64,000 bases of DNA. Origin: Candidatus Binatia bacterium. GTDB lineage: Bacteria > Desulfobacterota > Binatia > HRBIN30. Below the pieces are notes generated by a model that saw nothing but the letters and a program-made list of their open reading frames with translations, was not told the DNA's origin and made no database searches. The translations under genes were made by a program, and so were the position numbers. The DNA is taken from the NCBI GenBank assembly GCA_026004215.1, contig BPIR01000002.1, positions 423,844 to 487,843 on the forward strand. Reading direction: 5' to 3'. This document shows, piece by piece, positions 16,513 through 25,308 of this stretch (position 1 is the first letter of the stretch; the number at the start of each line of letters is the position of its first letter).

Positions 16513-17589
16513 TCAAAAGTACAAACGCCGCTGCTCCCGGCGCAGCAGGTAGAGAAAGAACGGCCCGCCAGCCAATGCCGTAACGACTCCCACGGGAATC
16601 TCCACACCTGGGGCGATACTGCGGGCAATCGTGTCCGCCAGCACGAGAAATATCGCACCGCCCAGCGCCGCAGCGGGAAGCAAGAGCCGGTGGTCCGCCC
16701 CGCACAACACGCGCAACGCGTGAGGCACGATCAGACCCACAAACCCAATCATGCCGCTAATGGCCACCACTGCCCCCACGAGTAGGGACGAACCGAGAAA
16801 GGCCACTCGCCGCACTCGGTCCACGTTCACACCCATTTGCCAAGCGCTTTCCTCGCCGAGGCTCAAAAGATCGAGCCCGCGAGCTTGCACGCAAAGCCAG
16901 AGGCTGGCCAAACCACAGTAGACGGCTGCAGGCCCGATAAGATCATAGCCGTAGCCAGCGACGTTGCCGATCAACCACGAGAGCAAGCCCTGCGCCTGGT
17001 AAAAATCGGCAATGTAATTGACGCACAAAATCACGGCACCTGCGAACGCGTTGTAGACCACCCCTGCCAACAGCAAGACGTGCGGCTGCAGGCGCCCTTG
17101 CACCAGCGAAATCCTGTAAAGGAGCGCCACCGAGACCAAAGCTCCAACACCGGCGGCCAGCGGCAACAACCACATCTTCGCCAGAACGAAGCGCCCTCCG
17201 ATGGCCACGGCGAGCGTGGCGCCTAAGGCCGCTCCGCCCGAAACTCCGATGAGATGCGGCTCGGCGAGTGGGTTGCGCAACAAGCCTTGCAGGGTGGCGC
17301 CGGCCACGGCCAGAGCAGCACCCACAATTGCAGCCAGAGCGATGCGGGGTAGGCGCGTCTCAAAAAAAATCACGCGGTCCACGTTGCCTGGAGCGCCCCA
17401 AAACACTTCGTGCCACCGCAACGGAACGTTGCCCACACTTGCGCTCAGCCCAAGCGCCGCAAGTAACAACGTCGCCAGCACGCTCAAAATCAGCACGACT
17501 CGCTTGCGGGTCAGGTAGGGCTGGTCGCCCGGCCACCCAAGCCAGAATGGCCGCGACTCTGGCGCCGGCACTGCGGGTTCAACGAGCAT
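16513..17589 (-). CDS. btuC: BtuC/FecCD-type ABC permease, probable cobalamin importer
   Basis: This 358-residue inner-membrane permease imports vitamin B12, heme or siderophores. Roughly ten hydrophobic helices are visible, with family motifs RLPRIALAAIVGAALAVAG, GLLRNPLAEPHLIGVSGGA and GFVGLIVPHALRVLCGADH (the ATPase-coupling loop). ATG 17589 overlaps the end of the BtuF-like gene by 11 bp. Cobalamin is favoured by the riboswitch heading the operon. No ATP-binding partner (BtuD/FecE) is encoded downstream or elsewhere in the window. Confidence 0.9.
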   Translation of the reverse strand: MLVEPAVPAPESRPFWLGWPGDQPYLTRKRVVLILSVLATLLLAALGLSASVGNVPLRWHEVFWGAPGNVDRVIFFETRLPRIALAAIVGAALAVAGATLQGLLRNPLAEPHLIGVSGGAALGATLAVAIGGRFVLAKMWLLPLAAGVGALVSVALLYRISLVQGRLQPHVLLLAGVVYNAFAGAVILCVNYIADFYQAQGLLSWLIGNVAGYGYDLIGPAAVYCGLASLWLCVQARGLDLLSLGEESAWQMGVNVDRVRRVAFLGSSLLVGAVVAISGMIGFVGLIVPHALRVLCGADHRLLLPAAALGGAIFLVLADTIARSIAPGVEIPVGVVTALAGGPFFLYLLRREQRRLYF

Positions 17590-18502
17590 CCGTAGACTCC
17601 TCGCCGGTGATCTTTGCAGAAAAGACCTCAGGGTGAATGTGTTCCGCCAACGCGCGCACCGCCTCGGCAAGTCTCGGACCAGGACGCAGCACCCGGTCGT
17701 CAGCAAAGACGAGGACTCGCCCGTCTTTAACAGCCTGCAAAGATGAAAAGCGCTGCCAAAACGCCGCGCTCTCCTCACCCGCTGTCGCTTCGCTCCCCAT
17801 GCTGGCGTCTATGATCACCTCGGGATTCTCCCGCAGCACAAATTCGACGGAAACCTTGGGCCAACCCTGGTGGCGCACCACATTCGTCGCACCCGCGAGC
17901 CCGAGAACCTCGTCTTGGATCGTTTCCCGACCGACAGCAATCAAGGGGTTCCGCCCCACAAGGAACAAGACCCGTCGGGGCTGTGCCCGCCGCACGAGGC
18001 GCTGCGTGGCTTCGAGACTTTCCACAAAGCGGCGGCAGAGTTTTTCTGCGCGTTCGCGCACTCCGAGTGCGGTTCCCACGACCCGGAAACTCTCCACGAG
18101 CTGCGGCACATTCTGGGGGTCCACCACCACAAGGCGTACACCCAAGCGACCAAGTCGCTCCACGGCCCGACGGTTTCCCGGGCTCGGCATGGCAAGCACG
18201 ACGTCTGGTTCTAGCGCCAGTACCGTTTCGACGTTCGGCATCAGGAAGGTACCAACTTTCGGCAACGCTAGAGCCTCGGCCGGAAAGTTGCATTGGCCCG
18301 TCACACCCACCAGCCGCTCTCCCAAACCGAGCGCAAAGACAAGCTCCGTGAGGGAAGGGGCCAGCGAAACGATACGTTGAGGGGTGGTGTTTCCCGGGTT
18401 GCTCGCAGCGTGGGCTACGCCGCAGCACACGATCAAAAGCAAAACCGTGTGCAAAAGCCAGGCAATCCGGCAATGAATGCGGGCAGAAAAGCGAGGCGTC
18501 AC
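17579..18502 (-). CDS. btuF: Periplasmic cobalamin-binding protein, BtuF-like
   Basis: A 307-residue class III substrate-binding protein that hands its ligand to the BtuC-like permease. It has a signal peptide (hydrophobic WLLHTVLLLIVCCGVAHA), then the family start RIVSLAPSLTELVFALG, the PKVGTFLMPNVETVLALEPDVV strand-helix unit, the long linking helix and the C-terminal lobe with VLVFADDRVLRPGPRLAEAV. The start overlaps the upstream gene by 4 bp (ATGA). Vitamin B12 is inferred from the operon riboswitch; heme or siderophore binders share this fold. Confidence 0.88.
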   Translation of the reverse strand: MTPRFSARIHCRIAWLLHTVLLLIVCCGVAHAASNPGNTTPQRIVSLAPSLTELVFALGLGERLVGVTGQCNFPAEALALPKVGTFLMPNVETVLALEPDVVLAMPSPGNRRAVERLGRLGVRLVVVDPQNVPQLVESFRVVGTALGVRERAEKLCRRFVESLEATQRLVRRAQPRRVLFLVGRNPLIAVGRETIQDEVLGLAGATNVVRHQGWPKVSVEFVLRENPEVIIDASMGSEATAGEESAAFWQRFSSLQAVKDGRVLVFADDRVLRPGPRLAEAVRALAEHIHPEVFSAKITGEESTDAR

Positions 18503-19779
18503 GGTAAGAACACCAAATCGAAGGGCGGCAAACCGGTAAACAAAGGCGCTGGGGTCAGCTCTGCTCCGTCGGTGGCGCGTAACACGCGCACTCCGGGGCG
18601 GTGCAAGTTACGATCCGTGAGAAACAATAACCCCCGCGGGCTGAGCTCCAAGTCCGATAAACCGTCGCGGGGGGACAACACCGTGACCACGCTACGAGAC
18701 TTCAGGTCGAACCGCACCAACGAGGTCGAGAAGTCGGGGCCGGAAATCACCGCATAACCGTACTCGTCGTCTGCCAACACGAAGTCGGTTACGTCTCCGC
18801 CGAGTTCCGCCTCGGTGATCACAAGCCCGTCAGAGACCAAGGTTGCGGTGTCAATTGCTTCGATCCCACCATCGAGGGCGCCGAATGCGCCAACCAGTGC
18901 CACGAAGAGGCGGCCGTTGCGAACGGTCAGCCCTTTGGTCATCCCAAAGGGATTCGCGGCGGCCAACTCCATGCTGGCCACGACTTCGTCGGTGTTCGTA
19001 TCCACCACCAGCAACAGCCCGTTGCGAACCGGCGCGAAGTTTTCCAACCGTTCGAGGGTGACGAAAAGTTTGTCGCCCACCACGGTGGCTTGATTGGCCT
19101 CGGGGCTACCATCCACATCGGCAAACTGCTGCAAATCGATTCTTCCCACAATGAAATCGTGGCAGTCCGCGGCCGGGTGAGGATTCACGCGCAAAAGCCA
19201 CGCTCGAGCCAGCAACGGGATGTACGCTTGCAGCCCGCTTCGGAAAGCAATGTCCTGCGGGTTCGAACCGTTGCCGGTCGAGCATTGCAGCAGCGTGCGG
19301 AAGTGATCTGCAGCATCCAAGACCTGCACGTTATCGCCGCCAAATCGGTTCACCACATAAACACGCCGGCCGAAAACGCGCGCCACCGGGTCTGCGCCTA
19401 AGCGCCTCTGTGGGTTTGTAGGTTCCACCGGAAATGGCGGCTGCTCACCGACGAGCGCGAAGCTGCCGGTTTGAAAGTCCGTCGCAGTGACAAACGCCAC
19501 TTGGGGCAGCGGCGGCGCGGCCAAAAGCGTTTGCACCGCTGCTACGATTTCTTCGATCGTCACCGCGCCGTCTTGATTGGTATCGGCCGCCGGACATGCG
19601 CTTGCGTTATCCTCGCCGAGAGCGAGCCGAACAAGAGTCACGATTTCTTCCACGGTAACTCTGTCGTCCACATTGCAATCCCCGGCAAGAAAGGCAGCAG
19701 CCCAAAGCGGGCGCGCACTCACGGCTACGAAGAACAACGAGAATGCCCACTTGGCGAAATAAAAACGGTCTCTTTTCAT
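18499..19779 (-). CDS. Exported dockerin-like, beta-propeller-like protein in B12 operon
   Basis: The 426-residue protein has a signal peptide (ending near RPLWA), then two calcium-loop repeats of dockerin type: GDCNVDDRVTVEEIVTLV and DTNQDGAVTIEEIVAAV. The rest (about 90-426) is a series of short beta repeats (VVNRFGGDNVQVLDAADHF, LLVVDTNTDEVVASMEL, RLFVALVGAFGALDGG, LLFLTDRNLHRPGVRVLRA) reading like a 6-7 bladed propeller. It is joined by ATGA overlaps to the TonB receptor upstream and the BtuF-like gene downstream. By analogy to BtuG of Bacteroidetes, it could capture cobalamin at the cell surface. No sequence motif proves this. Confidence 0.8.
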   Translation of the reverse strand: MKRDRFYFAKWAFSLFFVAVSARPLWAAAFLAGDCNVDDRVTVEEIVTLVRLALGEDNASACPAADTNQDGAVTIEEIVAAVQTLLAAPPLPQVAFVTATDFQTGSFALVGEQPPFPVEPTNPQRRLGADPVARVFGRRVYVVNRFGGDNVQVLDAADHFRTLLQCSTGNGSNPQDIAFRSGLQAYIPLLARAWLLRVNPHPAADCHDFIVGRIDLQQFADVDGSPEANQATVVGDKLFVTLERLENFAPVRNGLLLVVDTNTDEVVASMELAAANPFGMTKGLTVRNGRLFVALVGAFGALDGGIEAIDTATLVSDGLVITEAELGGDVTDFVLADDEYGYAVISGPDFSTSLVRFDLKSRSVVTVLSPRDGLSDLELSPRGLLFLTDRNLHRPGVRVLRATDGAELTPAPLFTGLPPFDLVFLP

Positions 19780-21839
19780 CGAGGGGCCTCTGTCGAATGC
19801 CAGGCTACAGTGACGAACACCGCGCGGCCGGGAAGCGGAAACCCTGCCACGTCGGAAATTTGATTGTCCGTGAGGTTACGCACTTGAATCCCGGCGTCCC
19901 AATCGCCCCACGAGCATTTCAAGCCGACGCTGTGTACCGAGCGGCTGGGTACGCGGTCGAAGTTCGCCTGGTCGAGGTAATTGCCACTGGTGAAGCTGAA
20001 CTCGTAGTACGGCGAAAACGAGGCCAGGCTCGTACTCGTACGCAGGTACCATTCTTGCTCCGGCCGGCCGGGCAAGCGTTTGCCCTGATAAATCCCGCCC
20101 AGCGCAGGGCTGCGGTTTTCTGGGTCCTGCAAGGTGTAGTTGGCGTCCAGAAGCCACCTCTCTCGCCACCGCAAGCGCAAGCCCAGTTCGTGCCCGCGCA
20201 AACGTGCGCGACCAATATTTTCGGGTTTGAAAATCGCCGCCGACCGTTGCACGAACACGATGAGGCGTTCGACGTCGTTATTGAAGTATGCGTATTCTCC
20301 TTGGATCTCCATTTGCACCGGTGGAAGATTACCCTTCCAAGCCAAACCGACGTCTCGGTTCCAGGAACGTTCCGGCACAAGCTCGGGGTTACCGATCACG
20401 GCGCCGGTGTTCCCAAACAGCTCGGTAAAGTTCGGTGCCCGTTCATAGCGGCCCAAGTTGCTACGGAGAGAAAGCCCTTCCGTCAGGCGCCAGGCCAGCC
20501 CGATGCCCGGGCTCCACAAGACTGCATCCCGATGGATCCTCGGGATTCGACGGCCAAAATCTTGCCGAGCCGATTCAGATCGGTCACCGATCCATTCCAC
20601 CCGCAGCGTCGGGACGAGCTGTACGCGGTTAGGCCACAAATCCCATTGGTGCTGTAGGGCGGCGGTCGTGCGCCAACGTGTGGCATCCGGTTCGCGCGGC
20701 GCGTTGGGCACGCCGTTATGGGGCAAAAACTGCTCTCGACCCGCTTCGGCAAAAACGGACACCCTGTGGGCGGGCGCGGGGTAAGTGCTCAGCAGGGCGT
20801 TAGCTCCCAACACCCAGGAGTCGTCTTCTCGGCGTTGTTGTCCCGAGCCCAGCTCTCCCAAGGGGTCCGAAAAACGCGACCGGTCAAAGATCACAAAGAG
20901 TTGCCCGCTCGCGTCCACGGTCTCCAAGGGCCAGGCGGAAGCTGTTCCCCGCGCGGCGTGCAAGAGGCGGAGGCGCCCGGCCGAGGCCCGTAAGGAGGGG
21001 TTAGCGCCCCGCCCGGGGAGATCGCTCTCCTTCCAGAAAATTTCCTGCAAGAGGTCTAGCCGTAAGCCGGCTCCCCAGTCTTTGCGTGCGCGCACCAGCC
21101 AATCCGCACTGTCGAAGGAGTTGTGCACTCGGGTCACGGTCCGGTCATCGAACGGATTGAACGGCGTGTCGTTGTCTGTACGGAACCGGAAATTGCCTGC
21201 GCTACCTAAATACGCGAGGTTTCCGAACCACTGCAGGCCTCCGGCTTTGCCGCTCCAAGTTCCAGTCACCTTGCGGGTCGTGAACGATCCGTAACCCAAC
21301 GAGACATACGCGTACGGGCTCTCGGTCGGCTGCTTGGGCACAAGGTTGACCACCCCGCCGATACCCGCACCACCGAAATTCAGCGGTGTCGTACCGCGAT
21401 ACACTTCGATGCGCTCGAGGCTGTCGAGCGGAAGGTCTGCCAGGTTCACCACTTCATTTTGCGCGCGGGCCAGTGGAATCCCGTCTAGGTAAACCTGCAC
21501 CTGATTGGCGGCAGAACCGCGGATGGACAATGTGCTGAACGCTCCGAGCCCTCCATAGCGACGGACACTCACTCCCACAGTGTCGCCCACAGCGTCCGCG
21601 ACGGTCTCGAGTTCCTCCGCGTACCGGGCCGGCTCCACGGTGTTCACGAACGCCGCGGGTGCGTGTTCTTGCGCTGGCTCTGTCGGCTGAGCCCGCACCG
21701 TCACTGTTTCTTCGATCCGTGGCTGGCCTCGCGTACCACTCGGCCCGATTGGAACCAACACGCACACGAGAAACATTCGGAACCAGGACTTGTGGGACAC
21801 AAGGGAGGATCGAAACTTTTCGGACGGCCAATCATCCAT
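19776..21839 (-). CDS. btuB: TonB-dependent outer-membrane receptor, BtuB-like
   Basis: This 687-residue receptor imports cobalamin across the outer membrane. A signal region (MFLVCVLVPIGPSGTRG) is followed by a TonB-box-like segment (EETVTVRA) and a plug domain with GAFSTLSIRGSAANQVQVYLD and ERIEVYRGTTPLNFGGAGIGG. A 22-strand barrel follows, ending in FPLPGRAVFVTVAWHS. Cobalamin specificity is inferred from the riboswitch and the BtuF/BtuC-like genes. ATG 21839 overlaps the previous stop by 1 bp (TGATG); an internal ATG at MFLVCV would give a more conventional signal peptide. Confidence 0.92.
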   Translation of the reverse strand: MDDWPSEKFRSSLVSHKSWFRMFLVCVLVPIGPSGTRGQPRIEETVTVRAQPTEPAQEHAPAAFVNTVEPARYAEELETVADAVGDTVGVSVRRYGGLGAFSTLSIRGSAANQVQVYLDGIPLARAQNEVVNLADLPLDSLERIEVYRGTTPLNFGGAGIGGVVNLVPKQPTESPYAYVSLGYGSFTTRKVTGTWSGKAGGLQWFGNLAYLGSAGNFRFRTDNDTPFNPFDDRTVTRVHNSFDSADWLVRARKDWGAGLRLDLLQEIFWKESDLPGRGANPSLRASAGRLRLLHAARGTASAWPLETVDASGQLFVIFDRSRFSDPLGELGSGQQRREDDSWVLGANALLSTYPAPAHRVSVFAEAGREQFLPHNGVPNAPREPDATRWRTTAALQHQWDLWPNRVQLVPTLRVEWIGDRSESARQDFGRRIPRIHRDAVLWSPGIGLAWRLTEGLSLRSNLGRYERAPNFTELFGNTGAVIGNPELVPERSWNRDVGLAWKGNLPPVQMEIQGEYAYFNNDVERLIVFVQRSAAIFKPENIGRARLRGHELGLRLRWRERWLLDANYTLQDPENRSPALGGIYQGKRLPGRPEQEWYLRTSTSLASFSPYYEFSFTSGNYLDQANFDRVPSRSVHSVGLKCSWGDWDAGIQVRNLTDNQISDVAGFPLPGRAVFVTVAWHSTEAPR

Positions 21840-22804
21840 CAAAAACCACCCGAACCGGCGCACGTCGCTTCCCTCAGGAGAACCAAGAGATCCGCCACGG
21901 ACACTCGCCCGTCATTGTTCCAGTCTGCCGCACCCCAACGGGCGAACAGCGCGCCCAGTAACATTTCCAATTCGGCACAAGGGGGCGTAGGCGAGACCGT
22001 CGGAACGCTGGTGGCCATGGGCGTCGTCGTCGGGCTTGGGGAGGGGGTTGCGGTTCCCGCGGCCATGCGCGTCGGGGTAGCAGTCAAGGAGGGGGTTCCC
22101 CCCTTGTCGGGCACACACGGATACAGGGCAGCAATCGCATCCAAGTCGAAGCCGGCCGTGCCGGCCCCGGGCAGTCGGTTTCCCGGGTCCGGTACCCGGT
22201 CGCCCGTGTCGGTAATGCGGACAAAGCGAATCCAGGGCAGCCCTACGTCTTCCAAATCGAAGGAATCTCCCCCGGCACGTGCCGGATCGCGAGGGTCAAT
22301 GCCATTTTCGGGGTTGCTCCACACCGGAGTCTTTCCGGCCAGCCCCTGCCACGTCTGGCGGTCCCAAGGGAACTCGACAAAGTTTACGCCATCTTGACTG
22401 ACAGCCACGAACGCGAGTTCGGCGAATACCGGGCCATCTGGCCCGCCGACATGGAAGGGGTTCTCGAACACCAGGAGATCCGGCCCGGGGCCGTTGCAGG
22501 CCAGGGGCGGGTCGAATTGCAAAACGATTTCACCACCCTGGCCGAGCGACAGCACATCGAGCGAACCCTGCAACAAACCTCCGCCCTGCGGAGGGCCGAG
22601 CACGACGCCCGGCACGCGTTCCATCCCGTAGCCGGCACCACTTCCGGGTCGGAAGGCCGCGACCGCGTCGGCGAACGGGCCACCCCATGCCGTTCTGGCG
22701 GACAGCAAGATCCACACAATAGCCACGATGCGTTTCTGCAGCGCTCGGCGCTGCGCCTCCGCTGGCCAGCGCAACGCCGAGCCACTGCAAACCGAGCCAT
22801 TCAT
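21839..22804 (-). CDS. Exported surface protein with Thr/Pro linker and dockerin-like loop
   Basis: The 321-residue protein has an N-terminal hydrophobic signal (VAIVWILLSARTAWG), a beta-rich domain (about 40-225) with GPDLLVFENPFHVGG, VAVSQDGVNFVEFP and VDIPW-like strands, a Thr/Pro/Ser-rich linker (about 230-275) and one calcium-loop repeat, DWNNDGRVSVADLLVLL, at the C terminus. The beta domain resembles proteins labelled cell surface protein that occur beside B12 receptor genes. It lies between the riboswitch-proximal gene (47 bp) and the TonB receptor (1-bp overlap), so its role is probably in cobalamin uptake at the outer surface. Function unproven. Confidence 0.8.
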   Translation of the reverse strand: MNGSVCSGSALRWPAEAQRRALQKRIVAIVWILLSARTAWGGPFADAVAAFRPGSGAGYGMERVPGVVLGPPQGGGLLQGSLDVLSLGQGGEIVLQFDPPLACNGPGPDLLVFENPFHVGGPDGPVFAELAFVAVSQDGVNFVEFPWDRQTWQGLAGKTPVWSNPENGIDPRDPARAGGDSFDLEDVGLPWIRFVRITDTGDRVPDPGNRLPGAGTAGFDLDAIAALYPCVPDKGGTPSLTATPTRMAAGTATPSPSPTTTPMATSVPTVSPTPPCAELEMLLGALFARWGAADWNNDGRVSVADLLVLLREATCAGSGGF

Positions 22805-22851
22805 GCAGCCAAGAGTCCTCAGGCGAAGGGGTAGCCCGAAGGCGAAAGAGC

Positions 22852-24243
22852 CTAAGGCAAGCAGCGTAGTGTCAGCCGATCCACATCCGCCCTCTGACTT
22901 GCGTCGCGCACTCGCACGCGAAGAGATTTTTTACCCGGCCGAACGCCCTTCGAGGTCGACACCAGAGGAACTTGGACAGGTACTGGTCCGACGCATTCCG
23001 GCGTGCTTCCCGGCAAGGCGGTCTGAGCACTCGCGAGCAAGCTTTGCAAGCTCGGATCCAGAGTCGACTGGCCGCGTTGGACGAGCTCGATCGTTTGCAA
23101 AGTCGGCACCGAGCAGCCCGCGCGTGGAACGCGCAAGCACAACCCGAGCGCAAACGTGCAGACGCCGTTGGCGCTGCCATCCCGATCGCACGACTCACCG
23201 TCTCGACAGACCGACTTCGTCGTCGGCTTGCCCTGTTTGTTCAAAACCGGAGTGACGTCGGAGAACTCGCTCCAACAGTCGCTCGATGGCGTCCCGCCCC
23301 CGCTCACGAGCAGGTCGATCGGGGTGAACGTCGTGACGTCCGACGAGCCAAAATCCACCACGAAAACTCGGCCGGAAATCCGATCGACGTCGATGCCCGA
23401 GCTGAACGAGAAGCCACTGGCGAACTGCGCGACGTTGCCATTGGACACGTCCACGGCCACGACCGTGCTTGTCGTAAAGGTGGAATCGAACCCACCAGTC
23501 ACCAGCAAGCGGCCGTCATGATCGAACGCATGGTCGTAAGCACCAGATAGCCCGGAAGCAATCAAGGACTGGGTGTTCGTGACAAAATCCAAGGCGTAAA
23601 TGGCACCAACGAACGTTGCGCTGTCAAGGTTACCGAAGTAAAGGCGCTGGTCGGCCCCAAAAGCTAGGCCCGCAACGAAGTCATAACCCCCGAATAGGGT
23701 GGCCAATGGCGGATAACCGAACGCGCGATGTCGCAAAACTCTTCCCGAACCGCTCCCGGCAGCGTCACCAATGTAGGGTTGACCATCCGCGCCAATAGCG
23801 ATCCCCTGCGCGTACGGAACCGACCCAGGAGCATCGATTTCCAGGCCTAGGGCACTCGAAGAGGCAGCGGCAGTGACGGGAGCCGGGAGAGCGAACACAG
23901 TATCCCCCGTTGTGGCACCGGTTAGCTCCCCGCCGTTGTCCGTAACGAACAAATAGGCGTGATTACCGGCAAGCCCTCCTATCGAGTTCAATCCTGTGAG
24001 CACGGTCGTCAGGTTCCCGTTCCAGTCGCGTCGAACAACGGTTTGCGTTCCCGCACCAAAGGTGCCTTGGCCCGCGAACACAGACGTACCGATCAGCGCA
24101 ACATCGCCCTGTACGGGGCCGGGGAAAGAAATTTTTCCGACAACGTAGTCGGGCGGCCCCACCACGGCGGCCGGCGTACTCTGGACGCAGGCAAAAAAGC
24201 CAAGCCAACTCAACAAAAACCAATGACCCAAACGTTGCTGCAT
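22852..24243 (-). CDS. Riboswitch-proximal exported beta-propeller-like protein
   Basis: This 463-residue protein is the first gene after the cobalamin riboswitch. The signal peptide is MQQRLGHWFLLSWLGFFA with cleavage near STPAA. Residues about 30-330 hold repeats of the NHL/SMP-30 propeller kind (GIAIGADGQPYIGDAAGSG, VAGLAFGADQRLYFGNLDSA, DHAFDHDGRLLVTGGFDS, SGIDVDRISGRVFVVDFGSS). The C-terminal part has cysteine-containing segments (CRDGESCDRDGSANGVC) that suggest disulfides. ATG 24243 has a GGGAGG ribosome site; the open frame upstream runs through the riboswitch and is not coding. A cobalamin-capture role similar to BtuG is plausible. Confidence 0.82.
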   Translation of the reverse strand: MQQRLGHWFLLSWLGFFACVQSTPAAVVGPPDYVVGKISFPGPVQGDVALIGTSVFAGQGTFGAGTQTVVRRDWNGNLTTVLTGLNSIGGLAGNHAYLFVTDNGGELTGATTGDTVFALPAPVTAAASSSALGLEIDAPGSVPYAQGIAIGADGQPYIGDAAGSGSGRVLRHRAFGYPPLATLFGGYDFVAGLAFGADQRLYFGNLDSATFVGAIYALDFVTNTQSLIASGLSGAYDHAFDHDGRLLVTGGFDSTFTTSTVVAVDVSNGNVAQFASGFSFSSGIDVDRISGRVFVVDFGSSDVTTFTPIDLLVSGGGTPSSDCWSEFSDVTPVLNKQGKPTTKSVCRDGESCDRDGSANGVCTFALGLCLRVPRAGCSVPTLQTIELVQRGQSTLDPSLQSLLASAQTALPGSTPECVGPVPVQVPLVSTSKGVRPGKKSLRVRVRDASQRADVDRLTLRCLP

Positions 24244-24339
24244 GACAAACCTCCCCGTGTCATGGGAGCGCTCCAGCGGAAGCGCGGGTTGTCGCCGGGC
24301 CGATGAGTGAGGGCGCATGCAGCGCGCTGGGCACGCCCG

Positions 24340-24371
24340 AAAAAAATCCCGGCAGCGCAACGCGCCCCGGG
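24340..24371 (-). terminator. Intrinsic terminator downstream of the cobalamin riboswitch
   Basis: Read on the minus strand, a GC-rich hairpin (CCCGG..GCGC GTT GCGC..CCGGG) is followed by ATTTTTTT. It lies 44 bases after the riboswitch and 97 bases before the first start codon. This is the expected position for an expression platform that stops transcription when cobalamin is bound. Confidence 0.85.
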
Positions 24372-24415
24372 CATGAGCTTTCCAACCGTTTCTGCATTGG
24401 CCCTCACACCCCGGA

Positions 24416-24601
24416 AGGCACCTACCGATTTTCCGCTGCGGGGCCAGGTCTCCTGGCTCTCGGCAACCTACTTGCGGCGCCTTCCCACCCGGCCAGACCG
24501 GGCAGTGGCATATCTGCCGCTTTCGCTCCGAATACAGTGGCGGGGGCCGCGCCGGCCTCTCACCGGCTTCCCTCAACCACGCAGCGAGCGCACAGGTACC
24601 T
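24416..24601 (-). promoter_or_regulatory. Cobalamin (B12) riboswitch
   Basis: Read on the minus strand, the 186-nt element has closing stem P1 (AGGTACCT with AGGTGCCT, one G-U pair), the conserved GGTTGAGGGAAGCCGGTGAG core, CCCCCGCCACTGTATTCGG, a second GCCACTGCCCGG arm, GGGAAGGCGCCGC and the 3' AGCCAGGAGACCTGGCC element. These are the hallmark cobalamin-riboswitch blocks in the right order. It precedes seven same-strand genes including TonB receptor, BtuF-like and BtuC-like genes, so it should repress B12 uptake when cobalamin is plentiful. Confidence 0.95.
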
Positions 24602-24792
24602 CGGAAGCCCACGTCAGTCAAGACCCGGGCCGCAGCTCCTAGTCGGGCACCCCTAAAAGTCGGGGATCACGTCTTGAGCAAGTCTCCGAGAAGGGGCAAG
24701 ATAGAGATGTGTTCCCTGCGCGCGGGAGCGGTCGGTCACAATGGCGGGTGGCGAGAACGCGCACGGGCGCAAGTGCAAAGAAGGAGGCTCCC

Positions 24793-25275
24793 ATGAGAAC
24801 GGTAAACGATGTCCTCGACAGAAAGGGACGGAACGTGTGGACCGTGCAAGCCACCCAGACCGTATACGAGGCTCTCGAGATGCTGGCCGCAAAGGACGTC
24901 GGTGCTCTTTTGGTGTGTGAGGGAGACCAAGCTGTAGGCATGTTTTCGGAGCGCGACTATGCCCGCCAAGTCATATTGAAAGGGAAGACCTCGAAAGACA
25001 CTCTCGTTTCTGAGGTAATGAGCACACCGATCATCTTCGCCCGTCCCAATCAACGCTTAGAAGAGTGCATGGCTCTCATGACCGAACGGCGCATTCGGCA
25101 CCTGCCGGTAGAGGATCGCGGTCAAGTCGTGGGGCTGATTTCGATTGGCGACGTGGTCAAAGCGATTTTGGAGGAAAAACAGTTCCTGATCGAACAACTC
25201 GAAGGATACATTGCCACTGGCGGATGGGCGGAAATCACTGCGAACACGACGCCATTGGGTGTTCGCAGCCGTTAA
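24793..25275 (+). CDS. Two-CBS-domain protein
   Basis: The 160-residue protein consists of two tandem CBS motifs: CBS1 about 8-62 (VWTVQATQTVYEALEMLAA, AVGMFSERDYARQVI) and CBS2 about 74-125 (VSEVMSTPIIFARPNQRL, VVGLISIGDVVKAIL). Such stand-alone pairs bind adenosine nucleotides and act as energy or redox sensors of partner enzymes. ATG 24793 has AAGGAGG seven bases upstream; the longer frame has no ribosome site. A short helical tail (EEKQFLIEQLEGYIA) ends the protein. It lies 33 bp before the EF-P-like gene and probably shares its transcript. The partner is unknown. Confidence 0.93.
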   Translation: MRTVNDVLDRKGRNVWTVQATQTVYEALEMLAAKDVGALLVCEGDQAVGMFSERDYARQVILKGKTSKDTLVSEVMSTPIIFARPNQRLEECMALMTERRIRHLPVEDRGQVVGLISIGDVVKAILEEKQFLIEQLEGYIATGGWAEITANTTPLGVRSR

Positions 25276-25308
25276 AATCGTACAACTCGATGCGAGGAGG
25301 GAGTGTGG

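Noticed and set aside
24244..24621. N-terminal extension of the riboswitch-proximal gene
   Set aside because: The open frame runs through the riboswitch and terminator. The ATG at 24243 has a ribosome site and a signal peptide.
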